Shown: positions 11,401-21,941 of the stretch, one piece after another | How positions within the stretch are numbered: position 1 is the stretch's first letter | How the letters are laid out: each line of letters starts with the position of its first letter | From: Chlamydomonas sphaeroides | Taxonomy: Eukaryota > Chlorophyta > Chlorophyceae > Chlamydomonadales > Chlamydomonadaceae | Assembly (NCBI GenBank): GCA_001662425.1 | Contig: BDDC01000339.1 | Location: 1 to 64,000 of the forward strand | DNA: 64,000 bases | Reading direction: 5' to 3' | Made by a program: the position numbers and the translations under genes | Notes under the pieces: model-generated | Told to the model about the DNA's origin: nothing | What the model saw: the letters and a program-made list of their open reading frames with translations, nothing else | Database searches by the model: none

Positions 11401-13598
11401 GAGGCGGGGCAAGGGGTTGAAGGGATGGGGCAAGGGCAAGGGGAGGAGCGTGTGTGTTTCGAGGGTGGCACGGGGCTGCTGGGGCCACCGTCCCCGCAAT
11501 GAGGCGCAGCCGGAACAGCGCATGCCGCGTGCGCTGCCCACCTGCCGCCGCCGCCCACATGCTCCGCCCCGGCCCGCTCTCGCCTGTCGCCCCCGCAGGC
11601 TCTGGTGCTGGTGCAGCAGCCCGAGAGCCGCGTGGCGGCCTTCCGCAAGCGGCTGGACAAGTCGATCACGGAGAAGCACGAGGAGGTGCGTGGCGCGGGT
11701 TGTGAGAGCCAGCGGCAGCAGCGTTGGTCATGTTTGGTGCCAAGCCGCTCGGTCAGCACGATTGCACGGGACACACCGCTTCCGCCCCGTCGTCCCCGCC
11801 TCATATCCTGCCCTGCCCCTGCCCGGCCCTTCCCGCCCGCTCAGGTCATGTGCAAGATGGGCGCCATTGTGGCCGCCGGTATCCTGGACAGCGGCGGCCG
11901 CAACACCACCATTGGGCTGCGCTCGCGCTCGGGCTACTTCCGGCGGACCAGCGTAGTGGGGCTGGCGGTGTTCACGCAGTACTGGTGAGGCAGGCAGCGG
12001 GGGAGGAGGGCGGGGGCGAACAAAGGGGGAACGCGTGTGGGTACGTGGGTGTTTCTGTCTTGGTTAAGCTGGCTGTGTTCCCGCAATTGAAAGCGCTACC
12101 TGGCGCTCGTCGCCGCTCCCTCATACCTTTCCTTCGCCGCCCCACACTCGCACCCCGCACCCTGCCCATCCAACCTACTTGTCTTGCAACCCCCTCCCAC
12201 TCCACGCCCCGCTCCCAGGTACTGGTACCCGCTCATGTACTTCCTGTCGCTCGCCTTCCAGCCCTCGGCGCTCATCGGCCTCAACGCCGACCTCAAGATG
12301 CCCAAGACCGCCTTCGCCTGCAACTGCAAGGCCTCGATCTTCGCCTACCCGCCGCCGCTGTCGGCGGAGGTCAAGGAGACGGTGCGTGTGCGGGGACCGC
12401 TGCCGCTGCCGCTGCCGCTGCGGCGGCGGCGGCGGCGCGCAGCGAGGGGCGCCCCCGTGAGGGCTGTGGAGCCGCTACCCCACTGTGTGGGTCTCCCATG
12501 GTCGTGCCGCCACCCATCGCCCTCTCTCCTTCCCCCGCTTTCCTCGCCCTCGCAGAAGTCCAAGGTGCCCACCGCCATCCTGTCGACCACCGCCAAGGCG
12601 GCCGAGCGGCAGCGCAAGAAGGCGGCGGAGAAGGAGAAGGCCGGGGGTTCCGCCCCGGCCGCCGCCGCGCCCGCGGCCGACGGCGCCAAGCCGGGTGAGT
12701 GCCGAAACTGCAGCGCACGCAGTGAGCAAGGCGCTGTGCCCCCTGAGGCGTTCGGTGTTGTAAGCACACTTCCTGGACTGAGCATCAAGTAACGCCCCAC
12801 ACCCCTTCCATCCCCTCGTCCCCCGCCTTAGCGGACGACAAGATGGACACGGACGATAAGGCCGCTGCCGCCAAGCCCGCCGACGGCGACGCCGCCGCCG
12901 CCGCCGCTGCGGCGCCGCCGGCCGAGCCGAGCAGCTACGCCATCGAGAACCCGGCGCGCGTGGTGGCGGCGCAGGCTCGCTTCGTGGCTCTGCCCACCAG
13001 CGGCCGCTGGGTGCCCGCAAGCGGGCGTCGCGAGTCGCCCATCGGCATCCTGGTCATGCGGGACACCACACCCTCGGAGCCGGTGGAGCTGGTCGTGACC
13101 CAGGCGCAGGAGGCGGCGGCCGCCGCCGCGGCGCCGGCTGCGGCTGCCGCCGCAGCGCCGGCGGCCNNNNNNNNNNNNNNNNNNNNNNNNNNNNNNNNNN
13201 NNNNNNNNNNNNNNNNNNNNNNNNNNNNNNNNNNNNNNNNNNNNNNNNNNNNNNNNNNNNNNNNNNNNNNNNNNNNNNNNNNNNNNNNNNNNNNNNNNNN
13301 NNNNNNNNNNNNNNNNNNNNNNNNNNNNNNNNNNNNNNNNNNNNNNNNNNNNNNNNNNNNNNNNNNNNNNNNNNNNNNNNNNNNNNNNNNNNNNNNNNNN
13401 NNNNNNNNNNNNNNNNNNNNNNNNNNNNNNNNNNNNNNNNNNNNNNNNNNNNNNNNNNNNNNNNNNNNNNNNNNNNNNNNNNNNNNNNNNNNNNNNNNNN
13501 NNGCCGCGGCCCCGGCGGCGGCGCCGCCGCCGGCTGCGGCGGCAGGAGGCGACGACGACGAGCCGCCGCCGCCGGCGCCCTTCACGTACCAGCCGTAG
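5459..13598 (+). CDS. RPN2: 26S proteasome regulatory subunit RPN2 (PSMD1)
   Basis: RPN2 is the large scaffold of the 19S regulatory particle base; it helps hold the ATPase ring and the ubiquitin receptor RPN13. The start ATG at 5459 opens [20 protein letters not shown], matching the family N-terminus, and [15 protein letters not shown] follows across two junctions. The middle (exons 10-16) carries the PC repeats that form the toroid, such as [34 protein letters not shown] and [17 protein letters not shown]. Exon 19 gives the conserved [15 protein letters not shown] and [15 protein letters not shown]. All 21 exons join in frame (3,423 nt including 336 N). It is longer than a typical RPN2 (about 950-1,000 aa) because of Ala-rich insertions, one of which contains the gap. 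The C-terminus ends APFTYQP. Family identity is very secure; the exact sequence across the gap is unknown. Confidence 0.97.
6875..7028 (+). repeat. RPN2 exon 5 end plus donor copied into intron 5
   Basis: The last 39 bases of exon 5 and its donor (6875-6919, beginning TGCCAGCAGCTCATCGTGAA) recur at 6983-7028. The copy has about three substitutions and one inserted A, and it includes the CAG/GTGCGG donor. The offset is 108-109 bases. Splicing at the copied donor would shift the frame (109 extra bases), so it is probably a pseudo-donor. Confidence 0.9.
9128..9285 (+). repeat. RPN2 exon 10 fragment copied into intron 10
   Basis: Exon 10 contains GGCCACCAAC at 9128 and AGCGCCACCGCCTCGCTGG at about 9150. 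Intron 10 holds GGCCACCAAC at 9253 joined directly to AGCGCAACCGCCTCGCTGG, so a 12-base piece is missing from the copy. The offsets are 113-125 bases. Confidence 0.75.
13167..13502. other. Assembly gap (336 N) inside RPN2 last exon
   Basis: The gap lies in a low-complexity stretch coding almost only Ala and Pro on both sides. The frame resumes and reaches a stop at 13596-13598 if the gap length is right, since 336 is a multiple of three. The true sequence, and whether an intron lies inside, cannot be seen. Confidence 0.98.
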
Positions 13599-14852
13599 GG
13601 CGGTCGAGCGGGAGGGGATGCGGAGCGCAGGGGGCGTTCGGTGTTTGCGGGCTGGGGCGGAGCGGGCAGCTGTATGGGCGGGAAAGGGGCGGCGGTAGTC
13701 GAGCGCTGGGGCGGGGGGCGGGGCATGCGGCGTGTGGGCAGCATGGGAGTGTGGGGCCGTACTGGTATGGCAGGCCAGCGCCGGCGTATCTGACCACGGT
13801 TGGGGACGAGCGGCCGGAGCCGTGCGGGCTAGGTGGTGTAGCATGGGCGGTGAAGGAAAGAGGCGCGGCGTTGCACGGGCTACATGTGTTGTTGGGCCAG
13901 GCCATGCCGGCAACAGCGACATGGAGCCGCCGCCTGGCGGCGGGCGATGTGCGACAGACCGGGCTCCGGAACAGCGGAAGGCGCGCCTGCATGGCCGTGT
14001 GCCTGTGACACCAGGCGTGGCTCTGTAAGGCAGTGGCGATGAGCGGCTGCTTCGCTGCGGTGTCTCGCCTCACGTGGCATGCGGGGCAGCAGCGCGGGCT
14101 CGCTGAGGCTTGTGTTGCGGCAGGTTGTGACAGCTGGATGTTAGACGACAGCTGCGCTCGCGCAAACATCATTTCATGCCGACAACATGCGCACCGCGCA
14201 CAGCATAGCACCGCCCCCAACGCCCCGCTCCGGGTGCAGTCAGCACGTCATCGTTCAGCAGGCCGCCGCCGCCGCCGCCGTCCCACGTGCGGGCGCCATG
14301 CTTCCGTACCACGCGAGTACCATGCCACGTGAGTTCGGCGTGCACCGCAGCACCGATGCTGTACGCACCTGCGCCGGGGGCAGTCTTGTGGCGCCGCGCT
14401 GCCGGCCCGCATGCACGCACGCGCTCGCCCCGCCCCTGGGCTAGGCCCCCACTGCAACCTCCGCCGCCCCACACCGCCAGCCCGCACGCCGCGCCGTCTG
14501 CTCCAACTGCAGCCCACGCGCCATGCGAACCACACCCGGCGCCGCCTTACCCCATGCCACCCTGCGACGGAGCGAAGGCAGCGCTGCCCAGCTCAGCGTT
14601 CCCCACGTTGCGCCTTTGCCCACCAGCGCCCGACTCCTAGCGTGCGATCGCAGCGTTCGGTTTCTAATGCGCGAGCGCCCTGGCCCAGGTGCTCAAAACG
14701 GGAGCTCGCAGCAGGCAGAAAGCGGCGTACACAACCGGAGCCGCTCCTCATCCGCACGGCGCCGCATGCACAGGCGCGAGCCCGGTCTCAGCGGTATGCC
14801 TGGCGGGCGCACAGCCGACGGTTGGGCCAACGGGCGGTCAGCTAGGGAGCAA
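13599..14852. other. Intergenic between convergent genes
   Basis: RPN2 runs rightward into this stretch and the next gene runs leftward into it, so it should be mostly 3' UTR from both. No coding segment with family features was found on either strand. One TGTAA candidate lies at 14024. Confidence 0.5.
14024..14028 (+). terminator. Candidate poly(A) signal TGTAA for RPN2
   Basis: TGTAA is the usual green-algal polyadenylation signal. This copy is about 425 bases after the RPN2 stop on the coding strand, a plausible 3' UTR length. The assignment is by motif and position only. Confidence 0.4.
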
Positions 14853-17800
14853 TCAGGCGCATGTCCCACGCCCCTCGACCCGTGGAGCAGACAACCTGTT
14901 ACGGCAACGCACCGGCCGGGCCTCACACAGTCCGGCTCCACGCAGCGCACCCAGCGGCGCCGCTGCGTCCGCCGCCTGGCAAGCGGCGCAGCAGTACCCC
15001 GCCGGCACCGCCGCCGCCTCGGTGCTGCCCTGCGCCGCTGCTGCACTCGCCGCCGCCAGCAGCCCCGCCTCGCCGTCACCCGACAGGTTGGTGCAGGCCG
15101 CGCTGCGGCAGCCGGGCAGGCACGGGAGCACCTCTGCCAGCGACTCGGCCAGGGCCGCCCCGCCCGGCTCCATGCGCGGCTGCGGCTCTGCCGCGGAGGC
15201 TGCGGCGCCCAGCCCTGCCGCGGCAGGCGCGGCGGCCACTCGCACGCTGCTGCCCCAGCCAGCGCCAGCCAGGCGCTGCAGCTCCGCCGCCAGCTCCACA
15301 TCACCGCCGAGGCCCGCAGCGCCGAAGAAGTGGGTCAGGAGGCCGAGCAGGGCCCGGTTGCTGCCAGCAGCCGCCGCGGAGCCGCCAGTGCCCCGCGCGG
15401 CGGGTCCTGACTTGCGCCCGCGGGCGGCGATGGCAGCCGCCGCGGGCGGAGCTGCGACGACCCGGCCCTGCCTGGCCGTCCGCACGCAGCCGGCGGCCCA
15501 CGTCGTCAGGGAAGCGCCGCGCCAGGGCCCAGGCGAGACCCGAGATGTCACGGTGGTTGGGAAGCGAACAGAGGCCGGTGGCCCGGACGGCAGCCAGGGA
15601 GTCGGCAGGGCGCATTATCCCGTGCGGGATGGACTCGGACAGCTCGGCGACCTCGACGAAGCCCGCCGTTTGGCCCAATGCGACCTACCGCCGCCAAGGT
15701 GCCCACCGCGTCTGCCTTCTCCATCAGCAGCTGCCGCCACGCGGCCGCGTCGCGCTCGGGCGTGGGGCCGCTGGCGCCGGTCAGCAGCGCCGCCTCACAC
15801 GCTTGCACGGCAAGCCGCAGCGGGCCGGTGCAGTGGTGGAGAGGGATCGGCTGGGCTGGCGCGCCGCCCTGGCCCGCGCCGCCCAGCCGACCGCCGGAGC
15901 TGCCAATGCCGCCGCCGGCCACCCACACAGCGCGGTCCAGGATCACGGCGCGCGTCAGGCGGCACAGCGGCGGCAGCCAGAGCGACGCCGCCGCCAGCAG
16001 CGGCAGTCGCCGCTGCTTGGGCGCTTGCCGGCCGGCGGCGCAGCCTGAGCTGCCGGACCAGCCGCAGTCGCCAGCGCCGCCTCGCTCCCGCGGTGCCCTC
16101 GTTCAAGCTCTTCAGGCGCTCCAGCAGGGCGACGTAGGGCGTGCAGAGCGTGCTCAGCATGCCAGCCCCGGACCGCTGCCCCCTCACCAGCTGTTGTATC
16201 AGCAGCAGCCGCATGCCGGCGGGCGCTACGCGCTGCCGCGGCGACAGCTTCCACACCCGCTAGACCGCCTCGGCCAGCGCCATCATCACTTTGCCGGCCG
16301 TCGCCATCAACGACAGCAGCTGCGTGTCGTCAGCCTCCGCCGCCAGCGTGGCCCACATGGGGCCGTCTAAGGCCCACTCGATCAGCAGCACGGATGCCGG
16401 GCCAACGTGACGAGCCGCGAAGTGCCGGCGCAGCAGGCGCTCCAGGCGGGGGACGTAGCCCGCAGCCAGCGCGGCCGAGGCGTGTGGCCCCTGGCGCCTG
16501 GCCAGGCGCGTCATCTCATCCACCAGCAGCTGCGCATGGGCGGCCATTGCATTGCTGCTCAGCCCAGCCACGCCGGCGACGCGGTCCTCGCAGCCGCCGA
16601 GCCAGCGCTCCATTGCGTCCAGCACCGCCGCCCACCACCGCGGCCGCAGCTGCAGCGGCGTGCCGCCGCCGCCGTCACCGGCGCCCGCCGCCGCCGCTGC
16701 CACCGACGGCCCACCGCCGCCGCTGCCGTGAGGCTGGCCGTGCACGTCACGCCACTCCCGCCCGGCCCTGGGCGCAATGCTCGCCCCAAGGACCGCCATG
16801 ATGCGCACCGACATCCAGTTGGCCCGGTCCATGATGATGGTGGGCCGCCGGGAGCCGCCATCAGCTGCCGAGCCACCTCCGCCGCCCGGCCCCATCTCGC
16901 ACAGCGCCACGCAGTCGACAGCGCGCAGGCACAGCGCGGCGAGCGACCGCGGCGAGATGAAACCGCCGCAGGGCAGGATGGGCGCCTTGGAGGCCTGGCT
17001 GGCTTGGACGGCGGTGTAGATGAGGGCGATGGCGTGGCCCTGCAGGAACGTCGTTGACCTGCCCGGTTGCTGGCCCGGGTTGAGCGCCAGGCACGCCTGC
17101 AGCCGCTCCTGGCACAGCAGCCCGTGCAGCGTGTCCGCGAGCGGCTCCGGCAGGCCGTGCTGCGGCTGGCCGTCAACGGCGCACAGGTCGCACGCTAGTG
17201 CCGCTACCAGCCAGAGCGTCAGGCAGCTGCCGGACAGCAGGCGGCTGAGTAGCGAGGCGCTCTCGGCCTGCGTGATCCGGGCCTCGTCCGTGGTGCTGAG
17301 CCCGAGTATGCGGCGCAGGAGCTCGAGGAAGGCGGTGGTGAGGTCGCGCAGGGCTACATGGCGTGCCGGCACCGCCGGCGCCGGCGCGCCCGGAGCCACG
17401 AGCTGCGACAGCAGCAGCAGCAGCCGGGCCGCGTGCTCCAGCAGCTGCGAGCCCTCCAGCGCAGCCAGCAGCTCGCCGACGAGGTCGCAGGAGCTGCCGG
17501 AGCTCGTGGTGCCGCCGCTGGCGCTGCCTGCCTGCGGCCAAGGCTGGCTGCAGGTGGGGAGCTGGCCCGCGACACAGGAGCCGGTGGGAGCGCCGTCGGG
17601 GCAGCGCTGCAGCGCGCGCCCAGGAAGCACCGAGGAGGGAGAAGGCGATTTGCACGGCCGCAGAGAGCGCCTTCGTTGCGGTCTCAAATGCAGCGCCGGT
17701 GGCCGCAGCTGCAGCCGCTGGGCTGCCGAGGTGGCCGGCGGTACTGCCAGCAGCCGCCGGCGCGGAGGTACGAGCGCTTCTGGGAGGCTGCAGCTCGTCC

Positions 17801-18303
17801 GCGCAGCGCGCCAGCAGGGCGCTGGCGGCGAGGATGGTGTGGCTTCGGACGATAGCGTGAGTCAGGCCGTGCAGCTGCCGAGCCGCGCTCACGGGCGCCG
17901 AAGGCAGCAGCGCTACTTCTAAGAAACCGGAATCTTTGGGCGCAGCTGACCGCAGGTATTCGTGACCCGAACGTGCACAGGCTAGCGAGAGGCCGGCAAG
18001 CGCGTCACGCAGCTTGCTGTCCCCAGACGCCTGCCGCAGTATAACGCCCAGGCCCTTGACCATGGACGGCCCGCTCCGCGGTTGTTGCCAAAGCGTCACG
18101 AGGGCGCGATCTCGGCCGCCTAGGGCTTGCGGCACACTACGCAGCTCCTCGAGAGTCGGACTGGACGCATGTCCTGATGTAGCTGCCAGTACGGCGTGAG
18201 TCGTGAGGCGAAGGAAAGACGAGGCCAGCTCCTCATCTGAAACGTCACCCGGGGCAGCGCCAGCCTCTGCGCCTGCTGGCAAACCTACTGGAGGCTGCTG
18301 CAT
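14853..18303 (-). pseudogene. Broken large gene with MYND-like zinc-finger remnant
   Basis: Reading leftward from an ATG at 18303, coding-like sequence (leucine-rich helical, Ala-rich) continues for over 1,000 codons with no clear intron, but the frame changes repeatedly. The first frame runs to about 17640 (TKALSAAVQIAFSLLG). A second runs to an in-frame TAG at 16262-16260 (LAEAV, stop, RVWKLSPRQR) and on to about 16090. Then come short stretches in the other two frames to about 15950, a third frame with ILDRAVWVAGGG, a switch near 15675 to VEVAELSESIPHGIMRPADS, and another near 15490 to LLTHFFGAAGLGGDVELAAE. Near 15090-14950 lie CRSAACTNLSGDGEAGL and GYCCAACQAAD, which look like the first and last knuckles of a MYND finger with the middle out of frame. 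Volvocine algae have many large MYND-ended proteins of unknown function (from memory). Neighbouring genes keep perfect frame, which favours a real pseudogene over sequencing error. Confidence 0.6.
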
Positions 18304-18862
18304 GGATGCTGTGAGGCTTGAGAGTCGCCCAGACCAAGTATTGTCGCAGCCGGGCGAGCGCGACAGATTCGAGCTGTCGCTGTCGCTGTTGGCAACAAAC
18401 CGCTATGATGTAGGGGCTTCAAGTACTGATACGCGCAGTTGAAAGGGTTTTAACTGCTTTTAAGATTGCGCATCATCCGCCCCTGCCTCCTCCCTGCCCG
18501 CTGCCCCTGCCCGGCACGGCCTGCCTGCCATCAGCTCCCATCAGCCACCTGCAGCCAGGACTCCGATGCCCCAGGCCCAGCGCCCTGTGGGGTGATTGCG
18601 AGCTGCGCTCCCGGCCCAAGCATCGAGCCAACCCGTTCACACTTGCGCTCGCTCGAACGCCGCTTGTCATACGACTCGCAGGAGGGGCCACAACCGCACC
18701 GTGTCGGCCTGCTGCTTGGTCTTGGTCAACTGCTGCCGTTCCTCCATCGGTGACCGCCCGCGTCGATTGCGACGTGCAAGGCCAGTTAGCAGCGAGCCGC
18801 TGCTGCCCCGAGGCCACGCCCACGCTGGGCTAGCTGGGCTGCCAGTCCCCGAGCTGGGGCCG
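18304..18862. other. Intergenic, no gene seen
   Basis: About 560 bases between the start of the broken MYND-type gene and the stop of the kelch gene, both on the minus strand. It would hold the former's promoter and the latter's 3' UTR. Nothing else is recognisable. Confidence 0.5.
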
Positions 18863-21800
18863 TCACGCCGCCGCCCCGCCTGCCGTGACGGTTACTACGA
18901 ACGAGTCGTTGTAGGTCTCCACGAATGGCGCCCAGCCGCCGTGCAGCAGGAAGCGGTCGCCGCCGCCATCACCAGCGCCGCCGTCGCGGCGCAGCGGCAC
19001 CAGCACGTGCGCGTTGCGGGCCCGAGGCCGGGGCCCCTCTACCACCGCCTCCACCCAGGCGTTGGCCTGACCAGGCCGGCGGGTTGCATGGGGTGCACGG
19101 CCGTTGGCTCCAGAAACACACTGCCGTGGTACCGGTACGTTCTGTAGAGCACTGGTAGCCAGTAGGCGATCGGGGCGGCTCGCCACGCTAGCGAGATGAG
19201 CCTAGGGCGCTCTGCACGTGGGATGGCCGCCGACCCCACTCCCCGACCCCAACCACATCGCTTGGCCCGAACCCACCCACCGCCCGACCCACCTGAGTGT
19301 CGTACACCGCCACGTCATCCAGCGGCTGCAGGCGGCCCGGCTCGGCGTAGTAGGACCCGCCGTGGGCCACCAGGAATCGCCCGGAGGCGGCAGAGGCCGC
19401 GACATGTGAGCAGCGGGCCTACCGAGGAGAGCGTGAGGGAGGAGGGTGTTGCGGCCGGGGCAGGAGCGGTTATGGTCGGCGCGAGGCACGGGTGCGCAGC
19501 GCTGGCAGAGCTGCGCCAAGTTTCGTCACTCTGCGCTGCGCTGCAGGCCCGACCCACATGCCCAGGCCCGACGCACATGCCCAGGCATCCTGTTTTCCTT
19601 GCTCGGTTTCCGTTTCTGTTTCCTTTTGTAATCTCTCTCTCTCCAGGCCCGACCCACATGCCCAGGCCCGACCCACATGCGGCGGGCTGCCCCCCGGCTG
19701 CAGCTGCTGCCAGGTCAGGGCAGTGGGGTCCAGAGCCCACAGGTCGTTAAACATGGGGCCGGACTGGGGGTTGGGAGCGGGGTGGAGGGGCGGGGGTCAG
19801 CGGCCGGCAGGGGCACGATGCAGCCTCGTCAGCAGGCGTGCGAGCTGCTACTGCTGCAGCCCGGCTAACGTATGCGGGGCTCAGTCGGCACCAGCTGTAG
19901 GCTGCGGCATGGGGCAGCTGGCTGGCGGCTGGGATGCACACCGGCGGGTTCGCGGCAGCAGGCAGGTGGCGGCGCGAGCCCGTACCTACTTGGGGCGCCC
20001 CGCCCAGTACGTACAGGGCCGTGCCGCCGGCGCCCTGCTGTGCCGCGCCCGGCACGGGCTGGGCCGCGGGCTGGGGCACGGGCGGCGCGGCGGCGGCGGT
20101 GAGGGAGTGCAGGCCGCGGGAGGGAGGGCTCTGCGCGCCTGCGGTGGCACCAGCACACGGGCACGGTAGCGGCTTGAGCGCCCTGGCAGGGGTAGGTAGA
20201 TGGTGGCGAGGGCGGGCGCGAAGAGCGAGAGGCACGGCGACAGGTTGCCACGTGACAGCGCGCCACGTGCGCTCTCGGGCCAGCCCCCGACAACCATCTA
20301 GTGCCCCGCAGCGTTGGGCATTGTTCAACAGAGGAGACCACCTAGCAGACCTCGTATGTTCAGCTAATCCTACCGATGCATCGACGATGAAGCTCGATCG
20401 ACTCTATCCACTGGATCGAGCCGCATACGACGGCTGCTCCCTGGCCCGCGCCGTGCAGCGGGGTTACTCCTACTCCTCTGTGGCCCCGCCCCTCTACCCC
20501 GGGATCCGGCGCGACTCGAGCCCCCGCGCCCTGACCCGACCAGCTGTGTGCGGCCAGCTACCAAATCCCTCCGCGCCCTCGCGCAGCCCCTCCCGTCCGC
20601 CCCACCTGGGAACACACCCCGGACGGGCAGCTTGCTGAGCGTGGGCGGCGAGGCGGCGACGTCCAGCACCATCACATCCTCGGAAGAGCGGTGCGTGTGC
20701 AGCAGCAGCCGCCCCGGGCTGCCCGGCAGGGGGGCCAGCGCGAAGCGGCTGATGCGCGGCAGCTCCTCCTCGCCGGACAGTGCCACCTGGCGCCACCGCC
20801 AGGTGCCCAGGTCCAGCGCCCACACGTCGTTCAGAAACTGCGGCAGAGGGGGCAAGCAGGTCAGGAAAGGCAAGCGCGCGTGAGGACCCCGTGTCGTGCG
20901 AGAAAGCAAGCGTGCCGTGTTGGCGGGCGGGGAAGGAACGCAATGGAGAAGCCAGAGCCAACTCAACGCTGCGACTCTGCGACAAACCTGCGACGACCCT
21001 GGGACGACCCTGCGGCGCTTCGTCTCCCGCGCGCGCGCCGCCACGCAATGACTGCGACGGAATGGCCTACGCACGGCGCCTGCTGCTACGCACGTCACGC
21101 GCGGTGCCCCAACACAATCTGAAGCAACAAGTCTACCCCCAGCTGTCAGGCGACCGCGCACACCGCCCTCCCTACCTGCACACTGGGATCGGGCGCGCCC
21201 GCCGCGGCGGCGGGGTTCCAGCCCGCCACCAGGAACAGCTCATTGCCCACCACTGCCGCCTGGGAGGTCAGCCGGGGCTGGGCAGGGGAGGCAGGGGGCC
21301 GGGCCGGGGGAGGGCTGAGGCCATGCCGCACACGAAAGAGCACCAGGCGGCGCAACCCCGCCCTCCACACCCCGACCAAGCCCCGACTTGCCGGCGGGAT
21401 GGGCCCAGAGGTGTCGTACTGCACACGGTGCCATCTGCCGCCCTGGTCCGAGCTGAAGGTCCAGGCCTCAATGGTGGGGCCACGCACGGGCGCGGGGCCG
21501 GGGCCGGCTGGTGGGGTAGGACGCGGCGGGATGCACAGGTCGGGATCCGCCAGCGTTGCGTTGACGCTATGCGGACTTTCCTCGTACCGTACCGACCCGT
21601 ACACCGTGTCGATGCGGCCCGCCCCAGTCCCTTTCCCACACCGCCTCTCCCGGCGTGCAACGCACCCTCCTCTGTGTATCCAGCGACCAGGATGGCCTCG
21701 TGCGGGTGTGTGGGCGGCAGCGCAGCAGCGCAGGCGCCCGACCGGGGGAGGGAGGGCCGCGACTCGGGGGCCTCCGCCACCGGCTGTGGGCGTGGGGTGG

Positions 21801-21941
21801 GCAGGAGCGAGGGCTGCTTGCAAGGCGGGGAAAGGGCGACGGCAGCGCTAGCTCGCGCGGGGGGTGGCACAGGGAGGCAGTAGCGCAGTGCAGCTGGCCC
21901 CGCACCTGAAAACGGACTGTTACCACAGGAGGGGTGGTCAT
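18863..21941 (-). CDS. Kelch-repeat (beta-propeller) protein
   Basis: Likely a kelch beta-propeller used for protein binding; partner and location are unknown. Clear exons on the minus strand: 21941-21906 (MTTPPVVTVRFQ), 21783-21666 (ending ILVAGYTEEG), about 21625-21392 (TVYGSVRYEES to SGPIPP), 21259-21176 (AAVVGNELFLVAGWN), 20837-20618 (FLNDVWALDLGTWRWRQV), an exon ending at 19990 (GGTALYVLGGAPQ), 19763-19677 (MFNDLWALDPTALTWQQL), about 19408-19293 (RFLVAHGGSYY, LDDVAVYDTQ) and 19066-18863 (ARNAHVLVPL, FLLHGGWAPFVETYNDSF). These give about six blades with typical GG, DVW.LD and HGG motifs. The exon ending at 21392 seems to use a GC donor (GCAAGT). The junction near 21630-21665 and the start of the exon ending at 19990 are unresolved. 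An in-frame ATG near 22019 could extend the N-terminus. Confidence 0.75.
19545..19680 (-). repeat. 19-bp minisatellite built on a kelch exon-intron boundary
   Basis: The 19-base unit CAGGCCCGACCCACATGCC occurs as a tandem pair at about 19545-19582 and a second pair at about 19644-19680, 99 bases apart. The rightmost unit overlaps the 3' end of the exon 19763-19677 and its donor (GCAT/GTGGGT on the minus strand). The intron therefore carries three extra donor-like copies. Confidence 0.85.

Larger units (their letters stand above)
5459..13598 (+). other. RPN2: Exon map of RPN2
   Basis: Exons read from frame and splice signals: 5459-5551, 5713-5823, 6069-6174, 6327-6444, 6736-6913, 7311-7445, 7758-7781, 8078-8198, 8619-8793, 8969-9181, 9469-9561, 9690-9820, 10003-10197, 10573-10705, 10966-11139, 11269-11395, 11599-11685, 11845-11984, 12219-12381, 12556-12694, 12832-13598. 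All donors are GT and all acceptors AG. Exon 7 is only 24 nt (DEELLAYQ). Exon 9 contributes an Ala-rich insert before the conserved [20 protein letters not shown]. Confidence 0.85.

Noticed and set aside
14689..16137. Long plus-strand open frames (482 and 395 codons) opposite the broken MYND-type gene
   Set aside because: They are Arg/Pro/Ala-rich mirrors of a GC-rich coding strand; the minus strand has the leucine-rich, domain-like signal.
16250..16270. Programmed stop readthrough at the TAG in the MYND-type gene
   Set aside because: Other frame changes in the same gene point to general decay rather than a regulated event.
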